From an uncultured Hoeflea sp. (GTDB taxonomy: Bacteria > Pseudomonadota > Alphaproteobacteria > Rhizobiales > Rhizobiaceae): DNA of 64,000 nucleotides. Shown here in pieces: positions 13,969 through 21,573 of the stretch. A program made the position numbers and the translations under genes. Each line of letters starts with the position of its first letter. The first letter of the stretch is position 1. The notes beneath the pieces were generated by a model that was given only the letters and a program-made list of their open reading frames with translations, did no database searches and had not been told where the DNA came from. The DNA is taken from positions 176,843 through 240,842 of the forward strand of contig NZ_CANMVK010000004.1 in assembly GCF_947501405.1 (NCBI RefSeq), given 5' to 3'.

Positions 13969-14105
13969 TCCGGACATTCAATCCCCTGAGCTCAAGCGTT
14001 CGGCTGGCGATCGCCTGCCGGCCCGCAAGCCTTTTCGCCACGGCCGTAATCAGGGCACCATCACTACAGACAGCGTTCACACCACTCTCACGGGCAAGTG
14101 ATGCT

Positions 14106-14134
14106 GGATAACGCGCGCTTGATTTCCAGTTGAT
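14106..14134 (+). promoter_or_regulatory. Possible ECF-sigma-type promoter for the bufferin operon
   Basis: GGATAAC (14106-14112) and GTTGAT (14129-14134) are separated by 16 bp, a spacing and composition compatible with extracytoplasmic-function sigma factor promoters. It would start transcription about 75 bp before the first bufferin gene. The Caulobacter bufferin operon is known to be under an ECF sigma factor, but its consensus is not identical, so this is a weak inference. Confidence 0.25.
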
Positions 14135-14214
14135 GCGACAATTGGTCATGGTTTTCCTGCCGGGACAAAAACCACCCGGGCAATGGTTTCAAAGATACCT
14201 TCAAGGAGAACATC

Positions 14215-14520
14215 ATGTCGCAGAAATCCCTCATCGGTGCATCGGCTCTGGCCGGCGCTGTCGCAATGGCCCTTTCCGGCGCAACCCTCGTCGCCACCAC
14301 CGGAGATGCTGCCGCCGCCACCGAAAAGTGCTACGGTGTCGCCATGGCCGGCAAGAATGACTGCGCTGCGGGTCCGGGCACCACTTGCGCCGGTACGTCG
14401 ACTGTCGATTTCCAGGGCAACGCCTGGAAGACCGTTGATGCCGGCACTTGCGCCACCATGGAAATCGATGGCGGCCGCATGGGTTCGCTCGAGCCGCTCG
14501 ACCGCGATCTCCCGGCCTGA
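14215..14520 (+). CDS. bufA: Bufferin precursor peptide BufA1 (DUF2282)
   Basis: This 101-residue protein has a Sec-type signal peptide (residues 1-34, ending DAAAAT) followed by a small mature domain with four cysteines at 39, 50, 58 and 79. The motifs [17 protein letters not shown] and [12 protein letters not shown] are hallmarks of DUF2282. In Caulobacter this family was shown to be precursor of bufferins, periplasmic copper-sequestering ribosomal peptides whose cysteines are converted to thiooxazoles by an MNIO enzyme. The next genes here encode that enzyme and its partner. AAGGAG lies at the right distance before the ATG. Copper binding here is inferred from family membership; gold-responsive homologues (GigP) are also known. 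Confidence 0.88.
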   Translation: MSQKSLIGASALAGAVAMALSGATLVATTGDAAAATEKCYGVAMAGKNDCAAGPGTTCAGTSTVDFQGNAWKTVDAGTCATMEIDGGRMGSLEPLDRDLPA

Positions 14521-14552
14521 TTACACAACCTCAGTTAAACGGGAGCTTCGGT

Positions 14553-15473
14553 ATGAACAGGTCCGCCCCATCCATCCCGTCTGCCGGGGACTCCCGTTTT
14601 CCGAACGCCCCGCTCCCGCCTCGTGCGGGGGCGGGTTTGAAGGCTGACCACATCGACGCCATTCTTGCCGACGACTACCGCATCGGCTTTCTCGAGGTCC
14701 ACGCGGAAAACTACATGGGTGACGGCGGCCCGGCGCACCGCGCGCTCGCGGCAATCCGCGCCGAATTCCCGTTGTCGGTTCACGGCGTCGGCCTGTCGAT
14801 CGGCTCACAAAGCGGCATCGATCCGGATCACCTTGACCGCCTCGCCCGGGTCGTGGAGCGCTACCAGCCCGGCATGGTCTCCGAACATCTTGCATGGTCG
14901 AGCCATGATGCGGGTTATTACAACGATCTGCTGCCGCTGCCTTACAATCGCCAGACACTGGACCGGGTGGTTTCCCACATCGTCCAGGTTCAGGACCGGC
15001 TCAAACGACCGATCCTGCTCGAAAATCCCTCCACCTATGTGGCGTTTGAGCAATCCACCATGAGCGAGACTGATTTCATCCGCGAAATCGCCCGCCGCGC
15101 CGGATGCGGCCTGCTGCTCGACGTCAACAACATATTCGTCTCCGCAACCAATCACGGCTGGAAACCGATGCAGTATCTGCGCGATTTCCCGCTTGAGCTG
15201 GTCGAGGAAATCCACCTCGCGGGACACGCCGAAGACACCGACGACGAGGGCGATATGCTGCTCATCGACGCTCATGATCGCCCGGTCGCCGATGCGGTTT
15301 GGAAGCTCTACGAGATCGTCATCAGCCAGGCAGGTCCTTTGCCGACCCTTGTCGAATGGGACAATGATGTGCCCGATTGGCCGGTGCTCAGGCGCGAGGC
15401 CATGCTCGCGGATACGATTCTCAAGCGCCTGGGGCCGGCATCGATGCTGGGATCACGCCATGCCGCGGAATGA
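14553..15473 (+). CDS. bufB: MNIO (DUF692) multinuclear iron oxygenase, bufferin-modifying enzyme BufB
   Basis: MNIO enzymes use two or three iron ions to modify cysteines in precursor peptides (as in MbnB and TglH). The 306-residue protein carries the DUF692 metal-site pattern: EVHAENY (47-53), SVHGVG (His77), SEHLAWS (Glu111-His112), LLENPSTYV (Glu157), LLLDVNNIFVSATNHG (Asp190, Asn192, His201), EIHLAGH (His221) and LVEWDND (Glu268). It is predicted to act on the BufA1 cysteines in the cytoplasm before export. The ATG at 14553 follows GGGAGC; the open frame runs 35 codons further upstream into bufA but without a family match. It overlaps bufC by 14 bp, which indicates translational coupling. 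Confidence 0.9.
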   Translation: MNRSAPSIPSAGDSRFPNAPLPPRAGAGLKADHIDAILADDYRIGFLEVHAENYMGDGGPAHRALAAIRAEFPLSVHGVGLSIGSQSGIDPDHLDRLARVVERYQPGMVSEHLAWSSHDAGYYNDLLPLPYNRQTLDRVVSHIVQVQDRLKRPILLENPSTYVAFEQSTMSETDFIREIARRAGCGLLLDVNNIFVSATNHGWKPMQYLRDFPLELVEEIHLAGHAEDTDDEGDMLLIDAHDRPVADAVWKLYEIVISQAGPLPTLVEWDNDVPDWPVLRREAMLADTILKRLGPASMLGSRHAAE

Positions 15474-16263
15474 GGCGCACGCCCTTGGCGAACAACCGGC
15501 ATTCAGCGCGGCGCTGCTCGATCCGGATCTTCCGCCGCCCGATGGCGTGATCGGCCCGCATGGCAAGGCCGCGACCAAGCGCTTTGCGGTCTACCGCAAC
15601 AATGTCACAGTCAGCCTGATCAACGCACTCGCGGATATTTTTCCTGTCGTAGCAAAGCTTGTGGGGCAGGACTTCTTTCGCGACATGGCGCGCTACTTCA
15701 TCACGCGCCATCCCCCGCGCTCGGCGTTGCTGTTTGAATACGGCCATGAATTCCCCGAATTTCTCAAGGATTTCGAGCCGGTGGCGAAACTGCCCTACCT
15801 GCCCGATGTCGCACGGCTGGAACGAGCCTGGCTCGACGCGTTTCACGCAGCCGATGCCGAGCCGCTCATGCCAGAGACGCTTGGCGCCATGCCACAGGAG
15901 CGGCTTGGCGATCTGGTCTTCACCCCGCATCCAGGGGCGCGGATCGTTCAAAGCGATTTCGCCGCCGTGTCGATCTTTTCAGCCAGTCGCGAAGACCGCC
16001 CGCTCAAGGGCATCCAGCCGCTGGCGGCGGAAGATGGCCTGATCACCCGCCCCTTCGACACAGTGCAGGTACGGCAACTCCCCGCGGGCGCAGCGTCATT
16101 CTTTGAGGCTCTGACAAACGGCCACACCCTCGGCGCCGCGGCCGCCCTGACACTCGACTCACATCCCGGCTTTGATCTTCCTTCGGCCATCTCGGCGCTG
16201 CTGGAGGCCGGCATCTTCACCGCCTGTCACCTCGAAAACGCTTCATCGGAGCTTCCGGAATGA
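15460..16263 (+). CDS. bufC: DUF2063 family bufferin maturation partner BufC
   Basis: This 267-residue protein has the N-terminal DUF2063 features: RFAVYRNNVTVSLINALADIFPVV (about 41-64) and PYLPDVARLERAWLDAFHAAD (about 112-132). DUF2063 proteins are partners of DUF692 enzymes and are thought to present the precursor peptide by binding its leader or a RiPP-recognition-like surface; catalysis is not expected. Its start codon lies inside the end of bufB, and its stop overlaps the start of the DoxX gene (ATGA), so the three genes are translationally linked. The C-terminal half is less conserved and unassigned. A larger open frame starts 89 codons earlier but is out of phase with bufB and is spurious. 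Confidence 0.85.
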   Translation: MPRNEAHALGEQPAFSAALLDPDLPPPDGVIGPHGKAATKRFAVYRNNVTVSLINALADIFPVVAKLVGQDFFRDMARYFITRHPPRSALLFEYGHEFPEFLKDFEPVAKLPYLPDVARLERAWLDAFHAADAEPLMPETLGAMPQERLGDLVFTPHPGARIVQSDFAAVSIFSASREDRPLKGIQPLAAEDGLITRPFDTVQVRQLPAGAASFFEALTNGHTLGAAAALTLDSHPGFDLPSAISALLEAGIFTACHLENASSELPE

Positions 16264-16841
16264 TTTCCATTGTCCATTTTCTGACTGATCTTCATCACCG
16301 CGTGTTCGGCTTCTTTGAGCGGCAGGCGGACAGTTGGCTGATCGGCCTGATCGCCCGCTTCGCCTTCGCGGCGGTGCTTTATGTCTACTTTCTCAATTCC
16401 GCCCAGACCAAGGTCGGGGAAGGACTCCTGGGCTTCTTTTCGATTCAACCCGGCGCCTATTACCAGATCGCCTATCCGGCGGTCGAAGCAGCGGGGGGCG
16501 ATGTCGGCGCCGTGGCCTTCCTGCCCTGGGGTTTGATCGTGCTGATGGGAACCTATGCGGAATTCATCCTGCCGCTGTTGATCGTCATCGGGCTGTTTTC
16601 GCGCATTGCGGCGGTGGGGATGATCGCCTTCATCGCGGTCCAGACCTTTGTCGACATCACCGTGCACCAGATTGGCGCCGAAGCCATTGGTGCGCTGTTC
16701 GACCGGTTCCCCAATGCGGTAATCATGGATCAGCGGCTGTTGTGGCTGATACCGCTGCTGGTGATCGCGCTCAAGGGCCCGGGTTTGCTGTCGATTGATG
16801 CGCTGCTGGCGCGGCGCTATCAGAGTGCCGGCTACGCCTGA
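16260..16841 (+). CDS. DoxX family membrane protein of the bufferin operon
   Basis: This 193-residue integral membrane protein has about four hydrophobic segments (near residues 28-48, 85-110, 115-135 and 160-178), fitting the DoxX/DoxD-like fold. DoxX-family genes accompany DUF2282-DUF692-DUF2063 operons (for example gigT in the gold-induced operon of Cupriavidus), where their function is unresolved; redox chemistry with quinones or thiols has been proposed. The start overlaps the bufC stop by 4 bp, so it belongs to the same transcript. There is no conserved Cys pair in this copy. It ends 96 bp before a convergent Hsp20 gene, with a terminator hairpin between. Confidence 0.85.
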   Translation: MISIVHFLTDLHHRVFGFFERQADSWLIGLIARFAFAAVLYVYFLNSAQTKVGEGLLGFFSIQPGAYYQIAYPAVEAAGGDVGAVAFLPWGLIVLMGTYAEFILPLLIVIGLFSRIAAVGMIAFIAVQTFVDITVHQIGAEAIGALFDRFPNAVIMDQRLLWLIPLLVIALKGPGLLSIDALLARRYQSAGYA

Positions 16842-16871
16842 ACGCCTTTGCGCCATAGGTCATGGACAACG

Positions 16872-16903
16872 AAAAATGGCGCCCAGTCTCCTGAGCGCCA
16901 TTT
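16872..16903 (-). terminator. Hairpin terminator between the DoxX and Hsp20 genes
   Basis: AAATGGCGC (16874-16882) pairs with GCGCCATTT (16895-16903) across an 11-bp loop. On the minus strand the stem is followed by a five-T run, so it ends the Hsp20 transcript. It may also stop rightward transcription from the bufferin operon, less efficiently, since only three T residues follow there. Confidence 0.7.
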
Positions 16904-16936
16904 GTACCGACCTGTCCAAAACAGAACAGATCAGAG

Positions 16937-17398
16937 TTAGTTTGCTTCGATCTGCTTGGGCTGCTCGCCGCCATCCTTGCTGATGGCGATGCGGCGGGGC
17001 TTCATGGCCTCCGGGACCTCGCGCACCAGATCGATGTGCAATAGGCCGTTGCGCAGCGAGGCGCCGCTCACTTCCACATGTTCGGCAAGCTGGAAGCGGC
17101 GCTCGAAGGCGCGCTTGGCAATGCCGCGATACAGGAATTCGGCGCCGTCGGCCGCTTTTTCATCGGCCTTCTCGCCCTTGACGGTGAGGGCATGTTCGCG
17201 GGCTTCGATCGAGATTTCAGCCTCATCGAAACCGGCCACGGCCATGGTGATCCGGTAGGTGGTCTCGCCGGTCCGTTCGATATTGTAGGGCGGATAGGAC
17301 TGGGCCTGATCGGGCTGCGCCAGGCTGTCGAGCATGGTCAAAAGCCGGTCAAATCCGACGGTCGAACGGTACAGTGGCGAAAAATCAACGTGACGCAT
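16937..17398 (-). CDS. Small heat shock protein, Hsp20/alpha-crystallin family
   Basis: Hsp20 proteins are ATP-independent chaperones that hold unfolded proteins for refolding. This 153-residue protein starts MRHVDFSPLYRSTVGFDRLL, the usual N-terminus of rhizobial Hsp20/IbpA proteins. The alpha-crystallin domain (about 38-135) contains YNIERTGETTYRITMAVAGF, HALTVKGEKAD and the LRNGLLHIDL motif, and the tail follows from about residue 138. It is a single gene with its own heat-shock promoter and a ROSE-type thermometer upstream (17399-17502). A GAAGGAGGACCTTAA ribosome binding region precedes the ATG at 17396-17398 and would be masked in the folded RNA. Confidence 0.95.
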   Translation of the reverse strand: MRHVDFSPLYRSTVGFDRLLTMLDSLAQPDQAQSYPPYNIERTGETTYRITMAVAGFDEAEISIEAREHALTVKGEKADEKAADGAEFLYRGIAKRAFERRFQLAEHVEVSGASLRNGLLHIDLVREVPEAMKPRRIAISKDGGEQPKQIEAN

Positions 17399-17502
17399 TT
17401 AAGGTCCTCCTTCAGAGCGACGATTGGTCTTTGCGTTTTGGCGCGCAGTCTACCCCGCAAGCGGCGGCGGACCTGCCAGCAGACCCGTCATTCGGCGTCT
17501 GC
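17399..17502 (-). promoter_or_regulatory. ROSE-type RNA thermometer in the Hsp20 leader
   Basis: The leader begins with a hairpin (arms 17479-17484 and 17497-17502, GCAGAC/GTCTGC with inner CCG/CGG). Next to the start codon, GTCGCTCT can pair with GGAGGAC of the Shine-Dalgarno sequence, leaving one G bulged opposite the duplex and a 3-nt loop. That matches the conserved U(U/C)GCU anti-Shine-Dalgarno element of ROSE thermometers, which melt at heat shock to free the ribosome binding site. Pairing was traced by eye and not by a folding program. Confidence 0.7.
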
Positions 17503-17508
17503 AAGACC

Positions 17509-17538
17509 AATGTGGGAACTGGCTTTGACCGGTTCAAG
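17509..17538 (-). promoter_or_regulatory. Candidate sigma-32 (RpoH) promoter of the Hsp20 gene
   Basis: On the minus strand CTTGAA (17533-17538) is followed after 16 bp by CCCACATT (17509-17516), close to the heat-shock consensus CTTGAA and CCCCATNT. The predicted start of transcription falls at about 17502, which is exactly where the thermometer hairpin begins. Confidence 0.6.
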
Positions 17539-17822
17539 ACCCTGCTTGATTGACCAATAAAGGCCACGCGAAGCGCAAAGGCCGAATCTTTGGCCTACCT
17601 CGTCATCGCATCCGAACCAATCCATGAACCCAGTATGAATGCATCGTTCCGACGCGGTTCAGGCGCAGGCCGCGACACTGGCATGCATCGGGCGAGCATC
17701 GCCCGGACCGGCTGGAACGTCACGTCCCTTCTGTTCCGGTCAACTCGCCGGGGCAGCTTCAGCGCCGCTCCGGCCTTTTTCCTTTTGACCTCGGCCCGGC
17801 GAAGCCCTAATCCCAAGAGACC

Positions 17823-18824
17823 ATGAACGACGACGCCCCCCTGCTTATTGAAACCGAGGACAATCCGGTCCCGCCCAATCACGTCGTCGGCTGGTTCGAG
17901 AGCGTGAATCGCAAACGGCTGCGCTACGCGATTTTCAAATCCGACGCGCCAATGGCGCGCGGCACCGTGGTGCTTTTGCAGGGACGCAACGAGTGCATTG
18001 AGAAATACTACGAGACCATTCGCCATTTTACCGCCCGCGGCCTCTGGGTCGCAACCTTCGACTGGCGCGGCCAGGGCTTGTCACAACGCCTGACGAAGAA
18101 CCCGTTGCGGGGGCATCTGCGTCAGTTCGAGGATTTTGAAGCCGATCTCTCGATCTTTCTCGAAACCATCGTGCTGCCGGAAACCCGGCTGCCTTTCTGC
18201 ATGGTCGCCCATTCCATGGGCGCGCTTGTGGCGCTGTCGATGGCGCCGAAACTCGCCAACCGGATCGAGCGCATGGCTCTGATGGCGCCCTTTGTGGAAT
18301 TGTCCAACCAGAAATTGCCCACCTGGTTGATCCGCGGCCTGACCGGCCTCTTCCGCATTGCCGGGCTGGGACGCCTGGGATCAGGCCAGGACCGGTTTCC
18401 ACGCCCCTTCAAAGACAATGCGCTGACCACCGACCGCACCCGGTTTAACCGCAATATTGCGCTTTACACCCAGCACCCGGAATTGCGTCTGAGCGCACCA
18501 AGTGTCTGCTGGGTCAGCGAAATGCTGTCGGCGATGAAGCGGGTGACGCAGTTCGACCATCTCGACGCCATCAAGGTGCCGACGCTGCTGATCGGCGCCG
18601 GCAATGATCCAATCGTCTCTTCCCGCGCCGTCGAGAATCTTGCCAACCGCTTCCGCGCGGGCCGGGCCGTAATCATCGATGGTGCTCGCCACGAATTGCT
18701 GCAGGAGGCCGACCGCTATCGCATCGCCACCCTGGCGGCGATCGACGCCTTCATTCCGCCCGATCAGGAAGATGCGCAGCCCGAAATTGCGCTTGGTCAG
18801 GCTGCCGGCGTTCAGTCAGTCTGA
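17823..18824 (+). CDS. Alpha/beta hydrolase, lysophospholipase (PldB)-like
   Basis: This 333-residue cytoplasmic alpha/beta hydrolase resembles lysophospholipase L2/monoacylglycerol lipase-like proteins. The nucleophile elbow is AHSMGA (Ser131). The oxyanion-hole region is LLQGRNECIEKYYE (51-64), with FDWRGQGLSQR following at about 79-89, and the acid and histidine lie in GAGNDPIV and DGARHELLQE near the C-terminus. Family members release fatty acids from lysophospholipids or monoacylglycerols; the substrate here is unknown. Its 3' end overlaps the 3' end of the convergent hisN gene by 13 bp. No signal peptide is seen. The ATG at 17823 has an upstream AAGAG sequence. Confidence 0.82.
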   Translation: MNDDAPLLIETEDNPVPPNHVVGWFESVNRKRLRYAIFKSDAPMARGTVVLLQGRNECIEKYYETIRHFTARGLWVATFDWRGQGLSQRLTKNPLRGHLRQFEDFEADLSIFLETIVLPETRLPFCMVAHSMGALVALSMAPKLANRIERMALMAPFVELSNQKLPTWLIRGLTGLFRIAGLGRLGSGQDRFPRPFKDNALTTDRTRFNRNIALYTQHPELRLSAPSVCWVSEMLSAMKRVTQFDHLDAIKVPTLLIGAGNDPIVSSRAVENLANRFRAGRAVIIDGARHELLQEADRYRIATLAAIDAFIPPDQEDAQPEIALGQAAGVQSV

Positions 18825-19591
18825 TTGAGAACCGCCATCGCCGCTTCATGCAGTTCCGGCGAACCGGCCGCAATAATGTTGCCGCCGTCTTCCGGCCGGC
18901 CGCCACTCCAGGTGGTCATGCGCCCGCCCGCCTGTTCAACAAGCGGAATGAGCCCGCCGACATCGTAGGCCTTGAGCCCGGTTTCCACCACCAGATCAAT
19001 GTGACCCGAAGCCACCATGGCATAGGCGTAGCAATCGCAGCCATAGCGCGCCAGTTGCACCTGCTTCTCAAGCCGTTGATAGGCTGGGGCCAGATCATCG
19101 GGAAAGATGAAGGGCGACGTGGTCATCATGATTGCCTGTTCAAGCCCCACGCCCTTGCGGGTGCGCAGCAGATCGACCTTGCCGTTGCGTTGCACAATCG
19201 CGCTGCCCTGTTCGGCGATGAAGCGCTCACCGGTGAAAGGCTGATCCATCATCCCCATCACCGCTTCACCCTTGTGGTAAAGCCCCACCAGCGTTCCCCA
19301 GACCGGCAGGCCGGAAATGAATGCGCGGGTGCCGTCGATCGGGTCGATCACCCAGACATAGTCACGGTCAAGCCCCACATCGCCATACTCTTCCCCCAGG
19401 ATCCCGTGACCGGGAAAACGCTCTTCAATGAGCGTTCTGATCGCCCGCTCTGCCTCACGATCAGCTTCTGTGACCGGGTCGAAACCCGCAGCATGCTTGT
19501 TGTCGATGGTAAAGGGCATGCGAAACCGCGGCAGGGTTTCACGGGCCGCCGCCTCCGCGATGGCGTCAAAGAAGGCAAAATCGGGAAGCAT
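18812..19591 (-). CDS. hisN: Histidinol-phosphatase, inositol-monophosphatase-family type
   Basis: HisN removes phosphate from histidinol-phosphate in histidine synthesis; the fold is that of inositol monophosphatase. The 259-residue protein has the metal-binding motifs GEEYG (about 74-78), DPIDGTRAFISG (about 90-101) and the C-terminal YDVGGLIPLVEQAGG. The LPVWGTLVGL stretch supports HisN over SuhB. The ATG at 19589-19591 follows GGAG. The frame stays open 53 codons further upstream but without family similarity. Convergent overlap with the hydrolase gene is 13 bp. The MmgR-like sRNA is encoded divergently upstream, which recalls the naming of the Rfam suhB RNA by its neighbour gene. Confidence 0.85.
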   Translation of the reverse strand: MLPDFAFFDAIAEAAARETLPRFRMPFTIDNKHAAGFDPVTEADREAERAIRTLIEERFPGHGILGEEYGDVGLDRDYVWVIDPIDGTRAFISGLPVWGTLVGLYHKGEAVMGMMDQPFTGERFIAEQGSAIVQRNGKVDLLRTRKGVGLEQAIMMTTSPFIFPDDLAPAYQRLEKQVQLARYGCDCYAYAMVASGHIDLVVETGLKAYDVGGLIPLVEQAGGRMTTWSGGRPEDGGNIIAAGSPELHEAAMAVLNQTD

Positions 19592-19735
19592 CGGAAACTC
19601 CGTAGTCTGGTCAATCAAATTCTCGGGGCGGCAATCCGCGCGCGATCTTCTCCTCGCGCTTTGACGGCAAAAAAGCAAGACAGGCATCATCGACCATGGC
19701 TCTTCGCATACGCACAAAGAATAAGCCGTTTCAGC

Positions 19736-19764
19736 TTGACAATTGTGCATTGCAGCATTAGCTT
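19736..19764 (+). promoter_or_regulatory. Promoter of the MmgR-like sRNA
   Basis: TTGACA (19736-19741), a perfect -35 box, and TAGCTT (19759-19764) are 17 bp apart. Transcription would begin near 19771, exactly at the first base of the predicted RNA hairpin. Confidence 0.6.
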
Positions 19765-19770
19765 CGACCT

Positions 19771-19846
19771 ACAGTCTTTGACTGTGAATGCCCTCTTTGG
19801 GCGTTTCCTCCCTAGACTTGACCGCGCCCTGAGCGCGGTTTTTTTT
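19771..19846 (+). ncRNA. mmgR: MmgR-type (alpha-r8/suhB family) small RNA
   Basis: The 76-nt element has three hairpins in a row: ACAGTC-TTT-GACTGT (19771-19785), GCCC-TCTTT-GGGC (19790-19802), and the terminator ACCGCGC-CCTGA-GCGCGGT (19821-19839) followed by eight T residues (19839-19846). Between hairpins 2 and 3 is the single-stranded TTTCCTCCCTAGACTT (19804-19819). Its anti-ribosome-binding-site character matches the conserved core of the alphaproteobacterial alpha-r8 family. MmgR of Sinorhizobium is about 77 nt and limits polyhydroxybutyrate accumulation. There is no upstream gene on this strand that the terminator could serve. Assignment rests on remembered consensus and structure. Confidence 0.8.
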
Positions 19847-19967
19847 GCCCGGTCCATGGACAAGGCGTTTTGAGACTGGATCTATTGATTCCGGGATCGC
19901 TCATCTCTTTGAGGTGGAGCCGGCAACACAAACGCATCCCGGCTATCGATGACGTGCGAAACCACCG

Positions 19968-20888
19968 CTATTCGGCTGCCAGCCGGTCTCCCACCGGGTC
20001 TTCGCGCACATGCGCCATCATCATGGCGGCGAAGTCTTTCAAATCCGCCTTCAGCAGATCGAAACCGGCGGTTCGCTCCAGGGTGTCTTCATTGACATAC
20101 AGGCCGCGATTGATCTCGAGCTGCAGCGCATGCAGGCCGCGTCCGGGCCGGCCGTAATGCTCGGTGATAAAGCCGCCCGCATAGGGCTTGTTGCGCACCA
20201 CGTGATAGCCCAGCCGTGACAGGTGCGAAACCGCCGCGCGCGACAGATCATGGGCGGCGCTTGCGCCGTAGCGATCGCCGATGATGATGTCAGGCCGGCG
20301 TCCGCCGCCGGCCACGCGGACATTGGCGGGCATGGAATGGCAATCGATCAGGATCGCCTTGCCGAACTGCACATGGGTTTGGGCGATGACCTTGCGCAGG
20401 CTCGCGTGATAGGGCCGGTAGACTTGCTCGATACGCGACAAGCCTTCGTCAACGCTCAGCCGCCCCCGATAGATGTCCATGTTTTCGGCAACCAGACGCG
20501 GGATCGTACCAAGCCCGCCTGCGACCCGCATCGAGCCGATATTGGCAAACGGCGGCAACGGCCCGTCAAACATTCGCGGATCGAGCTCATAGGGTTCGCG
20601 GTTGACGTCAAGCCAGGCGCGCGGAAAATTCGCGGCAAGCAGCGGTGCCCCAAGGTCCACGACGCCTGAAAACAGCTCATCGACAAAGTGATCTTCCGAG
20701 CGCCGGATCGCCTTCCGGTCAAGCCGCGACATCGCCAGAAAAGACTCTGGATAAATCCGGCCTGAATGCGGGGAATTGAAGATGAACGGTTCGGATTGCC
20801 GCGCGGGGCGGCGAAGATCGAACGCGGCGGCAGTCCGTAAAGCGGCGTCTGTCCGGCCTTCCTCGTCCAAGCCGTCGGCGTCTCGCAT
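19968..20888 (-). CDS. N-formylglutamate amidohydrolase family protein
   Basis: These zinc-dependent enzymes hydrolyse N-formylglutamate to glutamate and formate in histidine degradation; many rhizobial copies are uncharacterised. The 306-residue protein has the family features FNSPHSGRIYPESF (about 37-50), EDHFVDELF (about 64-72), LIDCHSMPA (about 180-188) and the C-terminal FITEHYGRPGRGLHALQLEINRGLY. The ATG at 20886-20888 follows AAGGGA at a good distance; a TTG start seven codons upstream is less likely. It has no other hut genes nearby and lies next to divergent cpdR, a pairing often seen in rhizobia. Confidence 0.88.
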   Translation of the reverse strand: MRDADGLDEEGRTDAALRTAAAFDLRRPARQSEPFIFNSPHSGRIYPESFLAMSRLDRKAIRRSEDHFVDELFSGVVDLGAPLLAANFPRAWLDVNREPYELDPRMFDGPLPPFANIGSMRVAGGLGTIPRLVAENMDIYRGRLSVDEGLSRIEQVYRPYHASLRKVIAQTHVQFGKAILIDCHSMPANVRVAGGGRRPDIIIGDRYGASAAHDLSRAAVSHLSRLGYHVVRNKPYAGGFITEHYGRPGRGLHALQLEINRGLYVNEDTLERTAGFDLLKADLKDFAAMMMAHVREDPVGDRLAAE

Positions 20889-21062
20889 GTCAGTCCCTTG
20901 TCGCTGCAAATGCTTGAATCACCTTGCCAGTTGCCCTCGCCGCTGTCCAGTCCGGGACAGATGGCGGCGCAAAAGCGCCATCATTCACCGGATGTTTACT
21001 GGAATGCCCCATAGATGGGTCAGGCAAAGCTCACCGAGCATGATGACAGGTTTGGAAAAAAG

Positions 21063-21428
21063 ATGACGCCGAAGATTCTCCTTGCGGAAGACGACAATGA
21101 TATGCGCCGGTTCCTGGTCAAGGCGTTGGAGAAAGCCGGATACGACGTCCGCTCTTTCGACAATGGCGCGAGCGCCTATGACCGTTTGCGCGAAGAACCC
21201 TTCACCCTGCTTCTGACTGATATCGTCATGCCCGAAATGGACGGCATCGAGCTGGCGCGCCGCGCCACCGAACTCGATCCGGATCTCAAGGTGATGTTCA
21301 TCACCGGCTTCGCGGCCGTGGCGCTCAACCCCGATTCCAAGGCCCCGCGCGACGCCAAGGTGCTTTCCAAGCCATTCCATCTCCGCGACCTCGTTGACGA
21401 GGTCAACAAGATGATCATCGCCGCCTGA
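21063..21428 (+). CDS. cpdR: Single-domain response regulator CpdR
   Basis: CpdR links the CckA-ChpT phosphorelay to ClpXP: unphosphorylated CpdR localises the protease to the pole and promotes degradation of cell-cycle proteins. The 121-residue protein is a lone receiver domain with acidic residues at 10-11 (LLAEDDNDM), the phosphoacceptor Asp53 in TDIVMPEMDG, and the conserved Lys in KVLSKPFHLRDL. The stretch FITGFAAVALNPDS is nearly identical to known CpdR proteins. The ATG at 21063 gives the standard CpdR length, whereas the in-frame ATG at 21015 would add 16 atypical residues. The gene is divergent from the amidohydrolase gene. Confidence 0.95.
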   Translation: MTPKILLAEDDNDMRRFLVKALEKAGYDVRSFDNGASAYDRLREEPFTLLLTDIVMPEMDGIELARRATELDPDLKVMFITGFAAVALNPDSKAPRDAKVLSKPFHLRDLVDEVNKMIIAA

Positions 21429-21573
21429 CCAGCCTCGCATCCGAGATCATTCCATCAAGCATGAGAGGACCCGCCCGGGCCTTGGGGCCGAACGTTGCGC
21501 GGGCGCGAATGCCGCTCGCCGGGGCTCGCCGCACGTGATGTGGACCGGGACAAAGAACCACTTCTTTTTGATG

